From assembly GCA_009377495.1 (NCBI GenBank), contig WHTZ01000003.1, positions 62,001 to 126,000 on the forward strand: a stretch of 64,000 bases of DNA, in the 5' to 3' direction. Every line of letters begins with the position of its first letter. Position 1 is the first letter of the stretch. Positions 1 to 9,113 of this stretch are shown one piece after another. This DNA is from Luteitalea sp. (GTDB lineage: Bacteria; Acidobacteriota; Vicinamibacteria; Vicinamibacterales; Vicinamibacteraceae). The translations under genes and the position numbers were made by a program. The notes beneath the pieces are model-generated. The model worked only from the letters and a program-made list of their open reading frames with translations, had not been told where the DNA came from and did not search any database.

Positions 1-1274
1 ACCTTGCCGTCGATCACCAGCGGCGAGCCCCAGATGGCGGCAAACATGTCGTGTACCCAATAGGGCTTTCCGGTCTTCGCGTCGAGGCAATGCAAGAACC
101 CACTGAAGTCGGCATAGTAGACGAGGCCGTCATGCACGGCCGCGGTCGAGATCGAGCGGCGGATCTTCTCGTAGTGCCACACGCGCCCGCTCTCGGTGAT
201 GTCGCCTCGCTTGGTGGGGTCGATGGCGTAGAGATGCCCCACACCTTCGCCGTGCTCCGGATCCTGACCGTTGGCGACGTAGACCAGCCCGTCGTAGACA
301 ACGGCCGTGCTGATCACGTTGTTGCGCGTCTTCGGCCACACGGCATCCTTCGGGTTCGTGTCGAACTCCCACAGCCGCTCGCCCGTGACCGCATCGTTGG
401 CGCGGACCCAACCGTCGCCCTGACCCATGATCACCTGCACCGTATCGCCGACCTTCGCGACCGCTGCTGCCGACCACTGACCATGCAGAATGCGATCCTC
501 GACGGGATTGTCCTCCCACACCAGCTCGCCGGTCTTCTTGTTGAGCGCGATGATCGCGGGCGCCTTCGGCGAGGGGATGTTGACGTGGCTCTCGTCCTGC
601 CCGTTCGACGTGCTCACGTAAATCAAATCGCCGTGAGACACCGGTGACGAGTTCGACATGTTGTGGGGAAACGAGCCCACTTCTTCCATCATGTCGAACT
701 GCCACACGATGTCGCCATCCCGCTCGCTCGTGAGCTTCTCGTCGGTGACGGGACCGTCGTTGTTCCCATCACGGAAGCCGTCGAGATCGACCGCCATGAC
801 GACGCCGCGATTCGACACGTAGTAGGCGACGCCGTTCTCCACGAGTGGAGAAGAGCACACCCCTTGATACGGCCAATCGTTCGCGCGGCCCGAAGACAGC
901 TTCTCGTGGGTGATCTGCCACAAGAACTCCCCATCCTCCTCGCGAAAGGCCATCAGCACGCCACGATCGCCGTCCTGCTTCGGGTCTTTCACCGACTCGT
1001 TGTTCGTTCCGACGAGCACGACACCCTCGGCCACCACCGGGTTGCCGTAGCTCTGCGATCCCAGCTCCGCCATCCACTTCACGTTCTCTTTGCTCTCGAC
1101 GTCCCATTCGGTCGGGACGCCGGTCATCTTCGACACCATGTTGCGATCCGGCGTGCCGCCCCACATCGGCCAGTCGCCGGTGCCCGGATCGGACGCGCTG
1201 AGCAACGTCCCGGCGCCCAGGATGATGAGGAGTGTGAGGAAAACGGGGAAAAAGGGGACAGGCCCCTTTTCCAC
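1..1274 (-). CDS. Secreted PQQ-repeat (BamB-like) beta-propeller protein, C-terminus cut by window edge
   Basis: The reverse strand stays open from the window edge back to about position 1274. It encodes repeated beta-propeller blades of the PQQ/quinoprotein type, for example DAKTGKPYWVHDMF near the left edge, ALNKKTGELVWEDNP and MAFREEDGEFLWQ. The mature protein begins with a DWPMWGG motif, the usual entry to the first blade in secreted family members. A hydrophobic stretch (VFLTLLIILGAGTLLSA) just before it looks like a signal peptide. No ATG is available; the best start is GTG at 1274, preceded by AGGGAA. That start lies in the loop of the inverted repeat at 1247-1313, so the repeat supplies the first codons and may have replaced the original start. 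The gene is in tandem with the 775-aa propeller gene upstream. Family membership is clear, but enzyme versus binding role cannot be told. Confidence 0.85.
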   Translation of the reverse strand, partial: MEKGPVPFFPVFLTLLIILGAGTLLSASDPGTGDWPMWGGTPDRNMVSKMTGVPTEWDVESKENVKWMAELGSQSYGNPVVAEGVVLVGTNNESVKDPKQDGDRGVLMAFREEDGEFLWQITHEKLSSGRANDWPYQGVCSSPLVENGVAYYVSNRGVVMAVDLDGFRDGNNDGPVTDEKLTSERDGDIVWQFDMMEEVGSFPHNMSNSSPVSHGDLIYVSTSNGQDESHVNIPSPKAPAIIALNKKTGELVWEDNPVEDRILHGQWSAAAVAKVGDTVQVIMGQGDGWVRANDAVTGERLWEFDTNPKDAVWPKTRNNVISTAVVYDGLVYVANGQDPEHGEGVGHLYAIDPTKRGDITESGRVWHYEKIRRSISTAAVHDGLVYYADFSGFLHCLDAKTGKPYWVHDMFAAIWGSPLVIDGK

Positions 1275-1313
1275 TTCCCTGCGCTGAGGAAAAGGGGCCT
1301 GTCCCCTTTTTCC
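1247..1313. repeat. REPIN-like element: perfect 26-bp inverted repeat with a 15-nt loop
   Basis: Positions 1247-1272 and 1288-1313 are exact reverse complements (26 of 26), separated by 15 nt. Each arm contains the core GGGGACAGGCCCC, itself nearly palindromic, so the arrangement is two REP-type palindromes facing each other. The element lies two bases beyond the stop codon of the 775-aa propeller gene and overlaps the 5' end of the next gene. It could act as a transcription terminator or mRNA stabiliser between them. That it belongs to a family mobilised by a RAYT transposase is inferred; no RAYT gene is in the window. Confidence 0.85.
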
Positions 1314-1314
1314 G

Positions 1315-3642
1315 CTAGTGAGAGCTCTTCTGAGGCGCATCATTGTTCCTATACACGTTGATGTTGTCGAACGCCATGTCGGATAGCGCATCGGAGTACA
1401 GCCCAGGGCTGCCCTCGCGGTGTCCGATTGAATCCATCTTCTCGACCAGCCATTCGGTCGGTTCCGGCTGGCCCGTCGGCCAGGCCTTCCCTTGTACGCG
1501 CGTCGCGCCATTCTCGCGGTTCTCGACGCGCAGCTTCACGCGATACCAGGTGTCCGGCTTCCACTCGAACGGGGCGCGGACCGTCATCTCGTCGGCGGCC
1601 TGCCAGGGATGCAGCTCGATGCGCTGGCTGTTCCCGAACAGAACGAGCACGTAGCGCTGCGCGATGACCCCGGCATCTCCCATCCGGCGCCGCTGCTCCG
1701 ACGCCCGCACATCAGCCTCCACCGTGTAATCGGACCAGTCCGGCGGTCCCAAGTACGCGCGAATGCGACGGGCGACTACATCGTTCGCCTCGCGGAACAG
1801 CGCCCTCGTGCCGGCGACGTCACGGACGATGAACCGGAACTTCCCACTCGCGTTGATCCAGTGCGCCGGGGGCTCCGGTGCTTGGTTTGACTCGAAGTCG
1901 ATCGACCAGGGGAGCGGCGGAATGACGCGCACCCGACCGGCGCCGGAGACCGATCCGAGCGTGGCCTTCACCGTGAGGGCATGTGGTCCATCTGCCGGCG
2001 CCTTATAAGTGCCGTCGGCGTCAATGCTCCCGCCCCCTTCGACGGCCCACGTTGGCTTCTGGTCGCCGAGCAACCGACCATTCGCATCATAGACCTGCGC
2101 GCGAAACGTCTCGGTCTCGCCGGGGGCAAGACGCACTTCATACGGCACGACGAGAAGCGTGGCCGGCTCTCCCGTTGCGCCGGCAGCGCCCTCGCTCTCA
2201 GACCCGACCGGCTCCGGACTTGCCGGGGCCGCCGTCTGGCGTGGCACGTCGCGTGGACCGATCGCGTAGGTCGCCTCCATCGAGGCCACGTAGACGCGGC
2301 CGTTCGACACGGCCGGTGATCCGACGATGGCCTCCGGATTATCCGGCTTACCCAGCCAGTCCTCATCGAGCACATCCACACCATCGGCGCGCGGCCTGAG
2401 AATGTAGAAGCGGCCGTTCTCCGTGCCGACGTACAGCTTGCCGTCGGCCAGCACGGGCGAGCCCTTCTGGATCGTGCCGAGCGTATGCCTCCAAAGCGCC
2501 TTCCCGGTCGCTCGGTCGAAGGCGCCGAGGACCGCACTGTTGTCGACATGGTAGAGGCGCTCATCGTCCATCACCGGCGACGGAAAGCCACCCAGAAAGC
2601 CCCGCGTGACCCACTTGATCTGCTGCTTGCCGACCTCGCCCTGCCCGGCGCCATCGATGGCAGCTACCATACCCATTTGGGTCGTGTCCGTGTTCTCTTC
2701 GCTGTGGGTGACGTACACCGTCGTGTCGTCGACCAGGACGCTGTTGTTGAGGGCGCGCTTGGTCACGTGCCACTGCCACACCGGCTCGCCGGTACCGACC
2801 CGCAGCGCGTGGATGACTCCATCCGTGCCGCCCACGATGAGCAAGCGATTTCCGTTGATCTCGGCCACCACCGGCGTCGAGTAGTTGGTGTCGTAATGCC
2901 ACTTTTGTGGGGCGCTGATCCACACTGTCGCGCCCGTACCCTTGTCGAAGGCGAAGTAGCGGTTGGTCGTGGCAGCGATATCGCCCCAGCCGGCGCTCAA
3001 CCCGCTGACCATGACCAGATCCCCTTCGATCACGGGGGACATCGTCCGCCCGCCGTGCGTGGTAATGACACCGAACTCTTCCGGCAGCGAGCGCGACCAG
3101 ATCGGCTTGCCGTCACGCGAGAGCGCGCTGAGCTGCGCGCCAACCGTGTAGACATAGACGTTGCCGGTTCGCGGATCGACGCTGGGAGACGCCCAACCCG
3201 CACGGTGCTGCGGCACGTCGCTCAAGTAAACACTGAACTTGCGCTCCCAGATCAGCTTACCGGTATTCGCGTCCAGGCACATGACGCGCTCTTGTGCCGT
3301 CTTGTCATCGCCAGCGACGTTCTGTAGATAGAGCTGGTTGTCGTGGATCACCGGCGCCGAGCGGCCTCCGTACGGCGCGCGCCACGCGAGATTCTCACCC
3401 GCCGGAGACCACTGCTCGGGTAGACCCGTTTCCGCTGAGTGGCCATCGCGCGCCGGGCCGCGCCATTCCGGCCAGTCACTACTCTGCTGCGCCTCTGCAT
3501 TGGCCGGCGGCGTCTGACCCTCCGCGGGGGCAGACGAAGAGGCAGCGGCGGATATGTACACTCCCGCGGCCAGCCCAGCAGCGGCACATGCGAGCAGCTT
3601 TCCAAACCTTCGTCGTTTCGTCACAACATCGTCCTTCGACAC
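1315..3642 (-). CDS. Exported PQQ-repeat beta-propeller protein with C-terminal LamG-like domain
   Basis: 775 aa. The N-terminus has a basic stretch (KRRRFGK) followed by a hydrophobic segment ending near ISAAASSSA, consistent with export. Residues about 55-460 contain successive PQQ-type blades, recognisable by DANTGKLIWERKF, FDKGTGATVWIS, LRVGTGEPVWQW and FDRATGKALWRH. After a linker rich in Pro, Glu and Ala (about 465-495) comes an Ig-like segment with VPYEVRLAPGETETF, then from about 580 a concanavalin/LamG-like jelly roll with WYRVKLRVENRENG. The combination suggests a periplasmic or surface protein in polymer or alcohol oxidation or in substrate binding; no catalytic residues can be assigned. 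It sits 131 nt downstream of an Oar-like receptor gene on the same strand and just upstream of a second propeller gene. Confidence 0.9.
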   Translation of the reverse strand: MSKDDVVTKRRRFGKLLACAAAGLAAGVYISAAASSSAPAEGQTPPANAEAQQSSDWPEWRGPARDGHSAETGLPEQWSPAGENLAWRAPYGGRSAPVIHDNQLYLQNVAGDDKTAQERVMCLDANTGKLIWERKFSVYLSDVPQHRAGWASPSVDPRTGNVYVYTVGAQLSALSRDGKPIWSRSLPEEFGVITTHGGRTMSPVIEGDLVMVSGLSAGWGDIAATTNRYFAFDKGTGATVWISAPQKWHYDTNYSTPVVAEINGNRLLIVGGTDGVIHALRVGTGEPVWQWHVTKRALNNSVLVDDTTVYVTHSEENTDTTQMGMVAAIDGAGQGEVGKQQIKWVTRGFLGGFPSPVMDDERLYHVDNSAVLGAFDRATGKALWRHTLGTIQKGSPVLADGKLYVGTENGRFYILRPRADGVDVLDEDWLGKPDNPEAIVGSPAVSNGRVYVASMEATYAIGPRDVPRQTAAPASPEPVGSESEGAAGATGEPATLLVVPYEVRLAPGETETFRAQVYDANGRLLGDQKPTWAVEGGGSIDADGTYKAPADGPHALTVKATLGSVSGAGRVRVIPPLPWSIDFESNQAPEPPAHWINASGKFRFIVRDVAGTRALFREANDVVARRIRAYLGPPDWSDYTVEADVRASEQRRRMGDAGVIAQRYVLVLFGNSQRIELHPWQAADEMTVRAPFEWKPDTWYRVKLRVENRENGATRVQGKAWPTGQPEPTEWLVEKMDSIGHREGSPGLYSDALSDMAFDNINVYRNNDAPQKSSH

Positions 3643-3773
3643 GGCGAGCGACGGCTCGTCACGTATCCTCTTGATCTTACGCTCGCATCTCGCCGAGCGT
3701 TGCGTCCATCGTTATTTCATCATAGCTGCGGCTAAGGACTCGTCCGGGACGAATCCTAAGCGTTCTGTCGGCC

Positions 3774-6700
3774 CTACCAGAGAATCTTTACACCGATCTG
3801 TACGCGTCGTGGCGCTCCCGCTGAGAGTATTTGTCCGAATGTCGGCGACCCGAAGAAGTTGTCGGGCAAGTCAAAGTTGGTACGATTCAGGAGGTTGAAC
3901 ACCTCCACGCGGATCTGTGCTCGTGCCGAGGTTCCGAGGGGCAGGTGCTTGAGCAGGCCCAGGTTCAGGTTTTGATACCCCGGTCCCTCCAACGTGTTGC
4001 GCCCCACGTTACCGAAGGTGCCAAATGGCGGCAGTGCGAACGCGGTCGTGTCGAACCAGCGATCAGGGCTCGGATCCGACACGGACGGATCCCTCACTTG
4101 GTTCGGCCGGTCGTTCGCGCCAAAGCCAAGACTCGCGCGTCCGGTGTTGCTGTTGTCCACCTCCGGCAGCAGGGCGACCGTGAACGGCCGGCCACTTTGC
4201 AGGATGACGACGCCCTCGACGTCCCACTCACCGAGGAGCGCAGACACCCAGGCACGATCCTGCAGCCAGGTCCGCCCGCGCCCAAACGGGAGCGCGTACG
4301 CGAACGCCAACGAGAAGCGTTGCCGCACATCGAAGTTCGACCGCCCATTTTCGGCCGCCACGTTATTACTATCCTGTGGGAAGTTCGCGTCTCCCGCGCT
4401 CGCAAAGAAGCTCGACCTATCGTCGGTAGACTTCCCCAGCGTGAAGGCGGCCAACACCGAGAGGCCCCGGTCGAGACGCTGTGAGTACGCGAGCTGAAGG
4501 CTGTCGTATTGCGAGGTCGCGCGTGACTCGATGAAGGTGATATCGGCAAAGCCCGGGTTGGGTCGCGGGTTGAGCGGTTGCGGGCTCGGCGACGGCTGGT
4601 TGAGATCGCGCGCAGCCGTGAGATGGCGACCGCGCGAGCCGACGTAGGCGACGTCGACGCTGGCGGAGCCGCCGAGCTGTCGCTGGACGCCTGCAGAAAA
4701 ATGATGCAGGGCAGCCGTTTGCAGATCGCGCTGGATGGCGAGCGCGGCGTTCGGCTGTGGCACCGGAAAATCGTCCGGAAACGGATCGTCGAGGGTGAGG
4801 GGGCGCTCCGGCAGCGGGAAGTAGGTATTGACGTCGTAGTACGGCTCGTTGAAGTACAACCCCTCGGATGGCGCCAACGCCGACTGATCGTAGTGGAGGC
4901 CGTAACCGCCGCGGATGACGGTCCGAGCATTGGATCCAAGGGCCCAGGCCGCCCCGACGCGCGGTGCGACGTTATTGCGGTCGGAAACGTATCCGCCGCG
5001 TGGCATCCCGTCCGCGCCGACGCGGACGAGTGATCCGGTCGCGGGATCGTAGAGGGTGGCACGGTCGTCAGCGTCCACGGCCGGCGCGTTGTACTCGTAG
5101 CGCAGACCAGCCGAGAGCGTCAGCGCCGGCGTGACACGCACGCTGTCATTGATGAAGACGTTCAGGCTGTGCGCGCGCAGGCGTTGCGGGTTGTCGATCT
5201 GAGCGCCGCCGGTGAGTGTCGGCAGGCCGAGCAGGAGATCGGCGAGCGCATGGCCGCTGAACGCCTGGTTCGAGAAGGTCAGAAAACCGCGCGATTGCAC
5301 GTCGCGGTAGGCATCCTGCCCCAGGGCGCGAACGTCGATGCCCGTCTTGACCAGATGGTCGCCGCGCGTCCAGGTGAGCGTATCGCCCACCTGCACCATG
5401 TTCGTGCTGCTATGTTGCGGCTCGTTGAAGCCATCGCCGAGCGGTGAGTGACCGGTCACCGTGATGAAGCTGAGCCCCCAGTCGCGGTCGTTCGGCGAGA
5501 GCTCCGGCAGGCCGAGGTCGCGATTCAGGCTGTGCCCCATGTTCTCGTGGAACGTGCCGGACGACACACGGCTCCAGGCGACGCGCGCCTCGTTCACGAG
5601 GCGGGATGACAGCACCTGACCGAGCGACACGCCGAGATGTTGCGCGCGGCGCGGCACATTCGTGCCAAAACCGGGCACGGTGGCGAACCCGGCGCCGGAA
5701 AACGGCTCATAGAGCCGTCGATCCGCAAAGCTGTAGCGAGCGGTCAGCGTCGAGGCGCTCCCGAGCAGACGATCGACGCGCCCGTCGAACTGATCGTTCC
5801 GATCGCGCAGCGAGGGGGACGAGACGAAGTTGGCAGACGGCGCGTCGCGATTGGGGGCCGGGTACAGCGCCGCGACCGCGACGCCAACGGGATCGAGTCG
5901 CTCCGGCGGAATGATTCCGCCTGCAAACGGTTGACCGGTGAATGGATCGATCGGTGGCTCGGACAGGCTCTGGGTGAAATCTCCCTGGCGCTCGGCCAAC
6001 GTGGGCACGTTCGCGAGCCGCGTCGTCCCTTCGGTGAGCCTGGTGCCCTCGTAGTCGGCGAAGAAGAAGAGTCGATCTCGCACGAGCGGGCCGCCCGCCG
6101 AGCCACCGAGCTGGGAGCGTTCATACTCGGGTGCCTGCTCGCCTTGTGGGGCGAAGACGTTCCGCGCATCCAGCGCCCCGTTACGGAGAAACCCATACAA
6201 GGTGCCGTCGAAGCGATTCGACCCCGATTTCGTGACGACGTTGACCTGGGCGCCCGCGTTGCGTCCGAACGACGCATCGTACGTGCTCGTCGTCACCTCG
6301 AACGCGCGGATCGCGTCGACCGGGGGCCTGACGCCCACGCCGTTCAGCTCCGGGTCGACGTTGTACGCACCGTCGAGGACGTAACTGTTGGCGTCTTCGC
6401 GAGCACCGTTGGCATTGAAGGCGAAATCGCCGCGGATCGACGTAGCCGAGCCGGGCGCCGCGGGCGCGGCCCCAGGGGCGAGCAGCGCCAGCTCGAGGAA
6501 GTTGCGTCCGTCCAGTGGAAGGCGCGCGACCCACTGCTCATCGATCAGCGTCCCCCGCGCGGCGGAATCGAGCTCCAGTGGCACGCGCGGTGCCGTGACG
6601 GTCACATCTTCGCCGCGTGCGGCGATCTGCAACCGAGCGTCTATCCACGCCGCCTGCGCGACCTCGAGCGTCAGCACGTGGACGTAATGGGCGTGACCAG

Positions 6701-7007
6701 GTGCGTCGAGCTCGAGACGGTGGCGTCCGGGCGGCAACTGCGCGAGTGCAAACTCGCCGAGCTCGCCGCTCGTCGTCGTGCGCACCTCGCCGGTCTCTTC
6801 GCGCGTCAGCGTCAGCGTCAGACCGGCAACGGGTTGCCGTGACGCGTCGCGGACGATACCACGAACGGAGGCCTGGTAGGTTTGCGCCACGACCGGCGTT
6901 GCGAAGATCCACAGATAGACAGCGAGGGTAGTGATCCAGACATGGACACAGGTGGACACAGACGAAACTGGGCAGTGATCGGAGAACACAGGATTCGGTG
7001 CCGTCAT
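3774..7007 (-). CDS. Oar-like TonB-dependent outer-membrane receptor with carboxypeptidase-regulatory-like N-domain
   Basis: 1077 aa. A signal peptide ends at ATPVVA near residue 41. Residues about 45-130 form a carboxypeptidase-regulatory-like beta sandwich (ASVRGIVRDASRQPVAG, then LPPGRHRLELDAPG). The plug follows, with LDGAYNVDPE and INVVTKSG-type sequence (VNVVTKSGSNRFDGTLYGF). The long C-terminal beta-barrel ends in an aromatic residue (RVQIGVKILW), as expected for outer-membrane insertion. The family is known in Acidobacteriota and myxobacteria as Oar/OmpA-like receptors; the substrate cannot be predicted. The start is 73 nt downstream of the histidine kinase stop on the same strand, so the receptor may be co-transcribed with the two-component genes. 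The next gene downstream is a secreted propeller, suggesting a substrate-uptake cluster. Confidence 0.92.
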   Translation of the reverse strand: MTAPNPVFSDHCPVSSVSTCVHVWITTLAVYLWIFATPVVAQTYQASVRGIVRDASRQPVAGLTLTLTREETGEVRTTTSGELGEFALAQLPPGRHRLELDAPGHAHYVHVLTLEVAQAAWIDARLQIAARGEDVTVTAPRVPLELDSAARGTLIDEQWVARLPLDGRNFLELALLAPGAAPAAPGSATSIRGDFAFNANGAREDANSYVLDGAYNVDPELNGVGVRPPVDAIRAFEVTTSTYDASFGRNAGAQVNVVTKSGSNRFDGTLYGFLRNGALDARNVFAPQGEQAPEYERSQLGGSAGGPLVRDRLFFFADYEGTRLTEGTTRLANVPTLAERQGDFTQSLSEPPIDPFTGQPFAGGIIPPERLDPVGVAVAALYPAPNRDAPSANFVSSPSLRDRNDQFDGRVDRLLGSASTLTARYSFADRRLYEPFSGAGFATVPGFGTNVPRRAQHLGVSLGQVLSSRLVNEARVAWSRVSSGTFHENMGHSLNRDLGLPELSPNDRDWGLSFITVTGHSPLGDGFNEPQHSSTNMVQVGDTLTWTRGDHLVKTGIDVRALGQDAYRDVQSRGFLTFSNQAFSGHALADLLLGLPTLTGGAQIDNPQRLRAHSLNVFINDSVRVTPALTLSAGLRYEYNAPAVDADDRATLYDPATGSLVRVGADGMPRGGYVSDRNNVAPRVGAAWALGSNARTVIRGGYGLHYDQSALAPSEGLYFNEPYYDVNTYFPLPERPLTLDDPFPDDFPVPQPNAALAIQRDLQTAALHHFSAGVQRQLGGSASVDVAYVGSRGRHLTAARDLNQPSPSPQPLNPRPNPGFADITFIESRATSQYDSLQLAYSQRLDRGLSVLAAFTLGKSTDDRSSFFASAGDANFPQDSNNVAAENGRSNFDVRQRFSLAFAYALPFGRGRTWLQDRAWVSALLGEWDVEGVVILQSGRPFTVALLPEVDNSNTGRASLGFGANDRPNQVRDPSVSDPSPDRWFDTTAFALPPFGTFGNVGRNTLEGPGYQNLNLGLLKHLPLGTSARAQIRVEVFNLLNRTNFDLPDNFFGSPTFGQILSAGAPRRVQIGVKILW

Positions 7008-7080
7008 CGAATAGGCGCAGCGCAGGCCTTTGACTAGTCCAATTAACTACCTGATCACATTTACCACAAAGCGTCTGTGC

Positions 7081-8451
7081 TTACAGACCATGATCCTGCG
7101 CGAGTCCGGCGTTCACATTGGCGGGCAGCTCGACGCTGAAGGTTGTTCCTTGATGGAAAGCGCTGCGGCAGGCGATCGTGCCGTGGTGCGCGTCGACGAT
7201 GGCCCTACTAATGGCCAAGCCGAGCCCTGTGCCGCCATCCCGGGTCGCCCGCGCGGCATCGGCACGCCAGAAACGATCGAACACCCGGTGCGCCTCGGCG
7301 GGATCGAGGCCGGTCCCGGTATTGCTCACCTCCATGCCGACCATGTCGCCGCCCTGCGACAAGCGCACATGCACGTGACCATCAGGCCAGTTGTAGCGTA
7401 CCGCGTTGGAGAGCAGGTTGGATAGCAAGGTGCGGAGCTGGACAGGATCACCTCGTAGGGCGGCAGCGCCATCGACGTGAATGGTGACGCGGCGCGCTCG
7501 GGCCAGCGGTTGCAGCTCGGCCGCTGCTTCGTCAGCCAGCTCGCGCAGGTCGATGGTCTCATGCGCCGGTGCCAACGTGCCCGACTCGAGCCTCGCGAGC
7601 GTCAACAAGCTCTCCGCGAGATCCTTCATCCGCCGAGCCTGTCGCGCGCACACCTCGAGCGAGTGCCGGTACTCGTCCGGCTCGCGCGGCCGACCGAGGG
7701 CCCATTGGGTTTCTGCGACCAGTGTCGACACGGGCGTTCGCAGCTCGTGGCTGGCGTCCGAAGTCAGCTGCTGTTCACGCGCCAGCGCGCGCTCCAGGCG
7801 GTCGAAGGCCTCGTTGAGCGCGGCGGCCACGCCGACGAACTCCGCATCGACGCGTGCCGCGTCGATGCGCGCCGGCTGGCCCGGTGCCAAGAGGCGCGCG
7901 GTTTCGTCGATCTGACCGATGGAGCGGGCGAGCTGCTGCCGCAGCCACAACGCCATGGGCAGCGCGAACACCGCGACGACGAGACTCGCGACCAGGAGGC
8001 TCGTGGCCAGGCGGCGAATGTCACCGTAGATGGGCGCCAGGGATCGCCCTACGACCACGGTCGCGCCGCGCGGGCCGGCTGCGAGCGCCTCGCGATACCC
8101 TTGGCGCACGCGCCGTGCGGGCAGGCCCGCACCCGGATCAGGTCCGCTTGGCGCCGTGCCATCGAGGCGTTGGCCGCCCTCCTCGAACACGCCGTAGTAG
8201 CCCTGGTCGATTTCCAAGGCACCGACCAGCTCACCAGGGACATCGATGTCGAGCGTGTCCTCCCGGACAGTGATTCGGGTCGCGAGCGTGCGGGCCTCAT
8301 CCGCCAGCCGCGCGTCGATGGCGCGCAGCGACACACGCCAGTACTGCCACGACGCGACGGTTCCGAGCGTGAGGCCCAGCAGCGCGGTCCACAGCGCAGC
8401 GCGGATCGACAACCGCTGGACGAGTGATCTACGCCTCGACGATGTAGCCAT
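7081..8451 (-). CDS. OmpR/EnvZ-class membrane sensor histidine kinase
   Basis: 456 aa from the ATG at 8451, which overlaps the end of the response-regulator gene by 23 nt and so is favoured over longer frames. Two membrane helices (about 18-38 and 148-170) bracket a periplasmic sensor segment. A HAMP-like linker is followed by the DHp helix with SDASHELRTP, where His235 is the phosphoacceptor. The HATPase domain shows the N box (NLLSNAVRYN), a G1 variant (VSNTGTGLD), the F box (VFDRFWRAD) and G2 (GGTGLGLAI). The overlapping arrangement with the OmpR-type regulator indicates translational coupling and a cognate pair. The adjacent Oar-like receptor is a plausible target, but the signal is unknown. 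Confidence 0.93.
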   Translation of the reverse strand: MATSSRRRSLVQRLSIRAALWTALLGLTLGTVASWQYWRVSLRAIDARLADEARTLATRITVREDTLDIDVPGELVGALEIDQGYYGVFEEGGQRLDGTAPSGPDPGAGLPARRVRQGYREALAAGPRGATVVVGRSLAPIYGDIRRLATSLLVASLVVAVFALPMALWLRQQLARSIGQIDETARLLAPGQPARIDAARVDAEFVGVAAALNEAFDRLERALAREQQLTSDASHELRTPVSTLVAETQWALGRPREPDEYRHSLEVCARQARRMKDLAESLLTLARLESGTLAPAHETIDLRELADEAAAELQPLARARRVTIHVDGAAALRGDPVQLRTLLSNLLSNAVRYNWPDGHVHVRLSQGGDMVGMEVSNTGTGLDPAEAHRVFDRFWRADAARATRDGGTGLGLAISRAIVDAHHGTIACRSAFHQGTTFSVELPANVNAGLAQDHGL

Positions 8452-9085
8452 GACCGCGACGGGTCTGTACGACGTCCGCGCCGAGCTTGCGCCGGAGTCC
8501 TGCCACGAACACCTCCAGCACGTTGGACATCGTCTCTTCCGCCTCGCCGTAGAGATGATCCAGGAGCTCGCTCCGCGAGACCACACGGCCCCGATGCAGC
8601 GCGAGGTATTCGAGGACGTGGAACTCGCGCGGCGTCAACGCGATGTCAACGCCCGCGCGCCGAACGCGGCGGCGCGGCATGTCGATCTCCATCTCGCCAA
8701 TCACCAGCACCGGAGCGCTCTGTCCACTGGCCCGACGCACCAAGGCACGACATCGTGAGACGAGCTCCGCCCCTTCGAAGGGCTTGATCAGGTAATCGTC
8801 CGCGCCGCTGTCGAGCAACCTGACGCGATCGGTGACCGCGTCGCGCGCGGTCAAGATCAGAACCGGAACATGTTGGTCGCGGGCGCGGAGCTCACCGAGC
8901 AGCCGCTCGCCTTGCAGGCGTGGCAGCATGAGATCGAGCACGACGAGGTCGTACGGCGTTTCCAGCGCGAGATACAGCCCCTCTTCGCCATCGTACGCCA
9001 CATCGGCCGAGAATCCCGCATCGGCGAGCAACCGCTTGACCGCCGAGGCGAGATCCTCTTCGTCTTCGACGATCAGCACGCGCAT
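8429..9085 (-). CDS. OmpR/PhoB-family response regulator
   Basis: 218 aa starting at MRVLIVEDEEDL. The receiver domain has the acidic pair Glu7/Asp8, phospho-acceptor Asp51 in VVLDLMLP, the switch residue in LILTARD and the conserved Lys in DYLIKPF. The C-terminal winged helix of the OmpR class is seen in LTPREFHVLEYLALHRGRVV, SELLDHLYGE and VVQTRRGHGYIVEA. A longer in-frame extension upstream (to 9217) lacks family similarity and would overlap the preceding gene, so the internal ATG was chosen. It lies 28 nt downstream of a LamG-like secreted protein gene and overlaps the kinase gene, so the three probably form one transcript. Confidence 0.95.
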   Translation of the reverse strand: MRVLIVEDEEDLASAVKRLLADAGFSADVAYDGEEGLYLALETPYDLVVLDLMLPRLQGERLLGELRARDQHVPVLILTARDAVTDRVRLLDSGADDYLIKPFEGAELVSRCRALVRRASGQSAPVLVIGEMEIDMPRRRVRRAGVDIALTPREFHVLEYLALHRGRVVSRSELLDHLYGEAEETMSNVLEVFVAGLRRKLGADVVQTRRGHGYIVEA

Positions 9086-9113
9086 TGGGAGTGATTCTTG
9101 ACAAGGACACCCG

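Noticed and set aside
1251-1361. Plus-strand peptide reading through the inverted repeat
   Set aside because: Translation of the REP-like sequence gives a recurrent artefact in gene predictions, with no start or family support.
5637-6842. Long plus-strand open frame (about 400 codons) opposite the receptor gene
   Set aside because: Arg/Gly-rich antisense shadow in high-GC DNA; the minus-strand receptor has clear domain similarity over the same bases.
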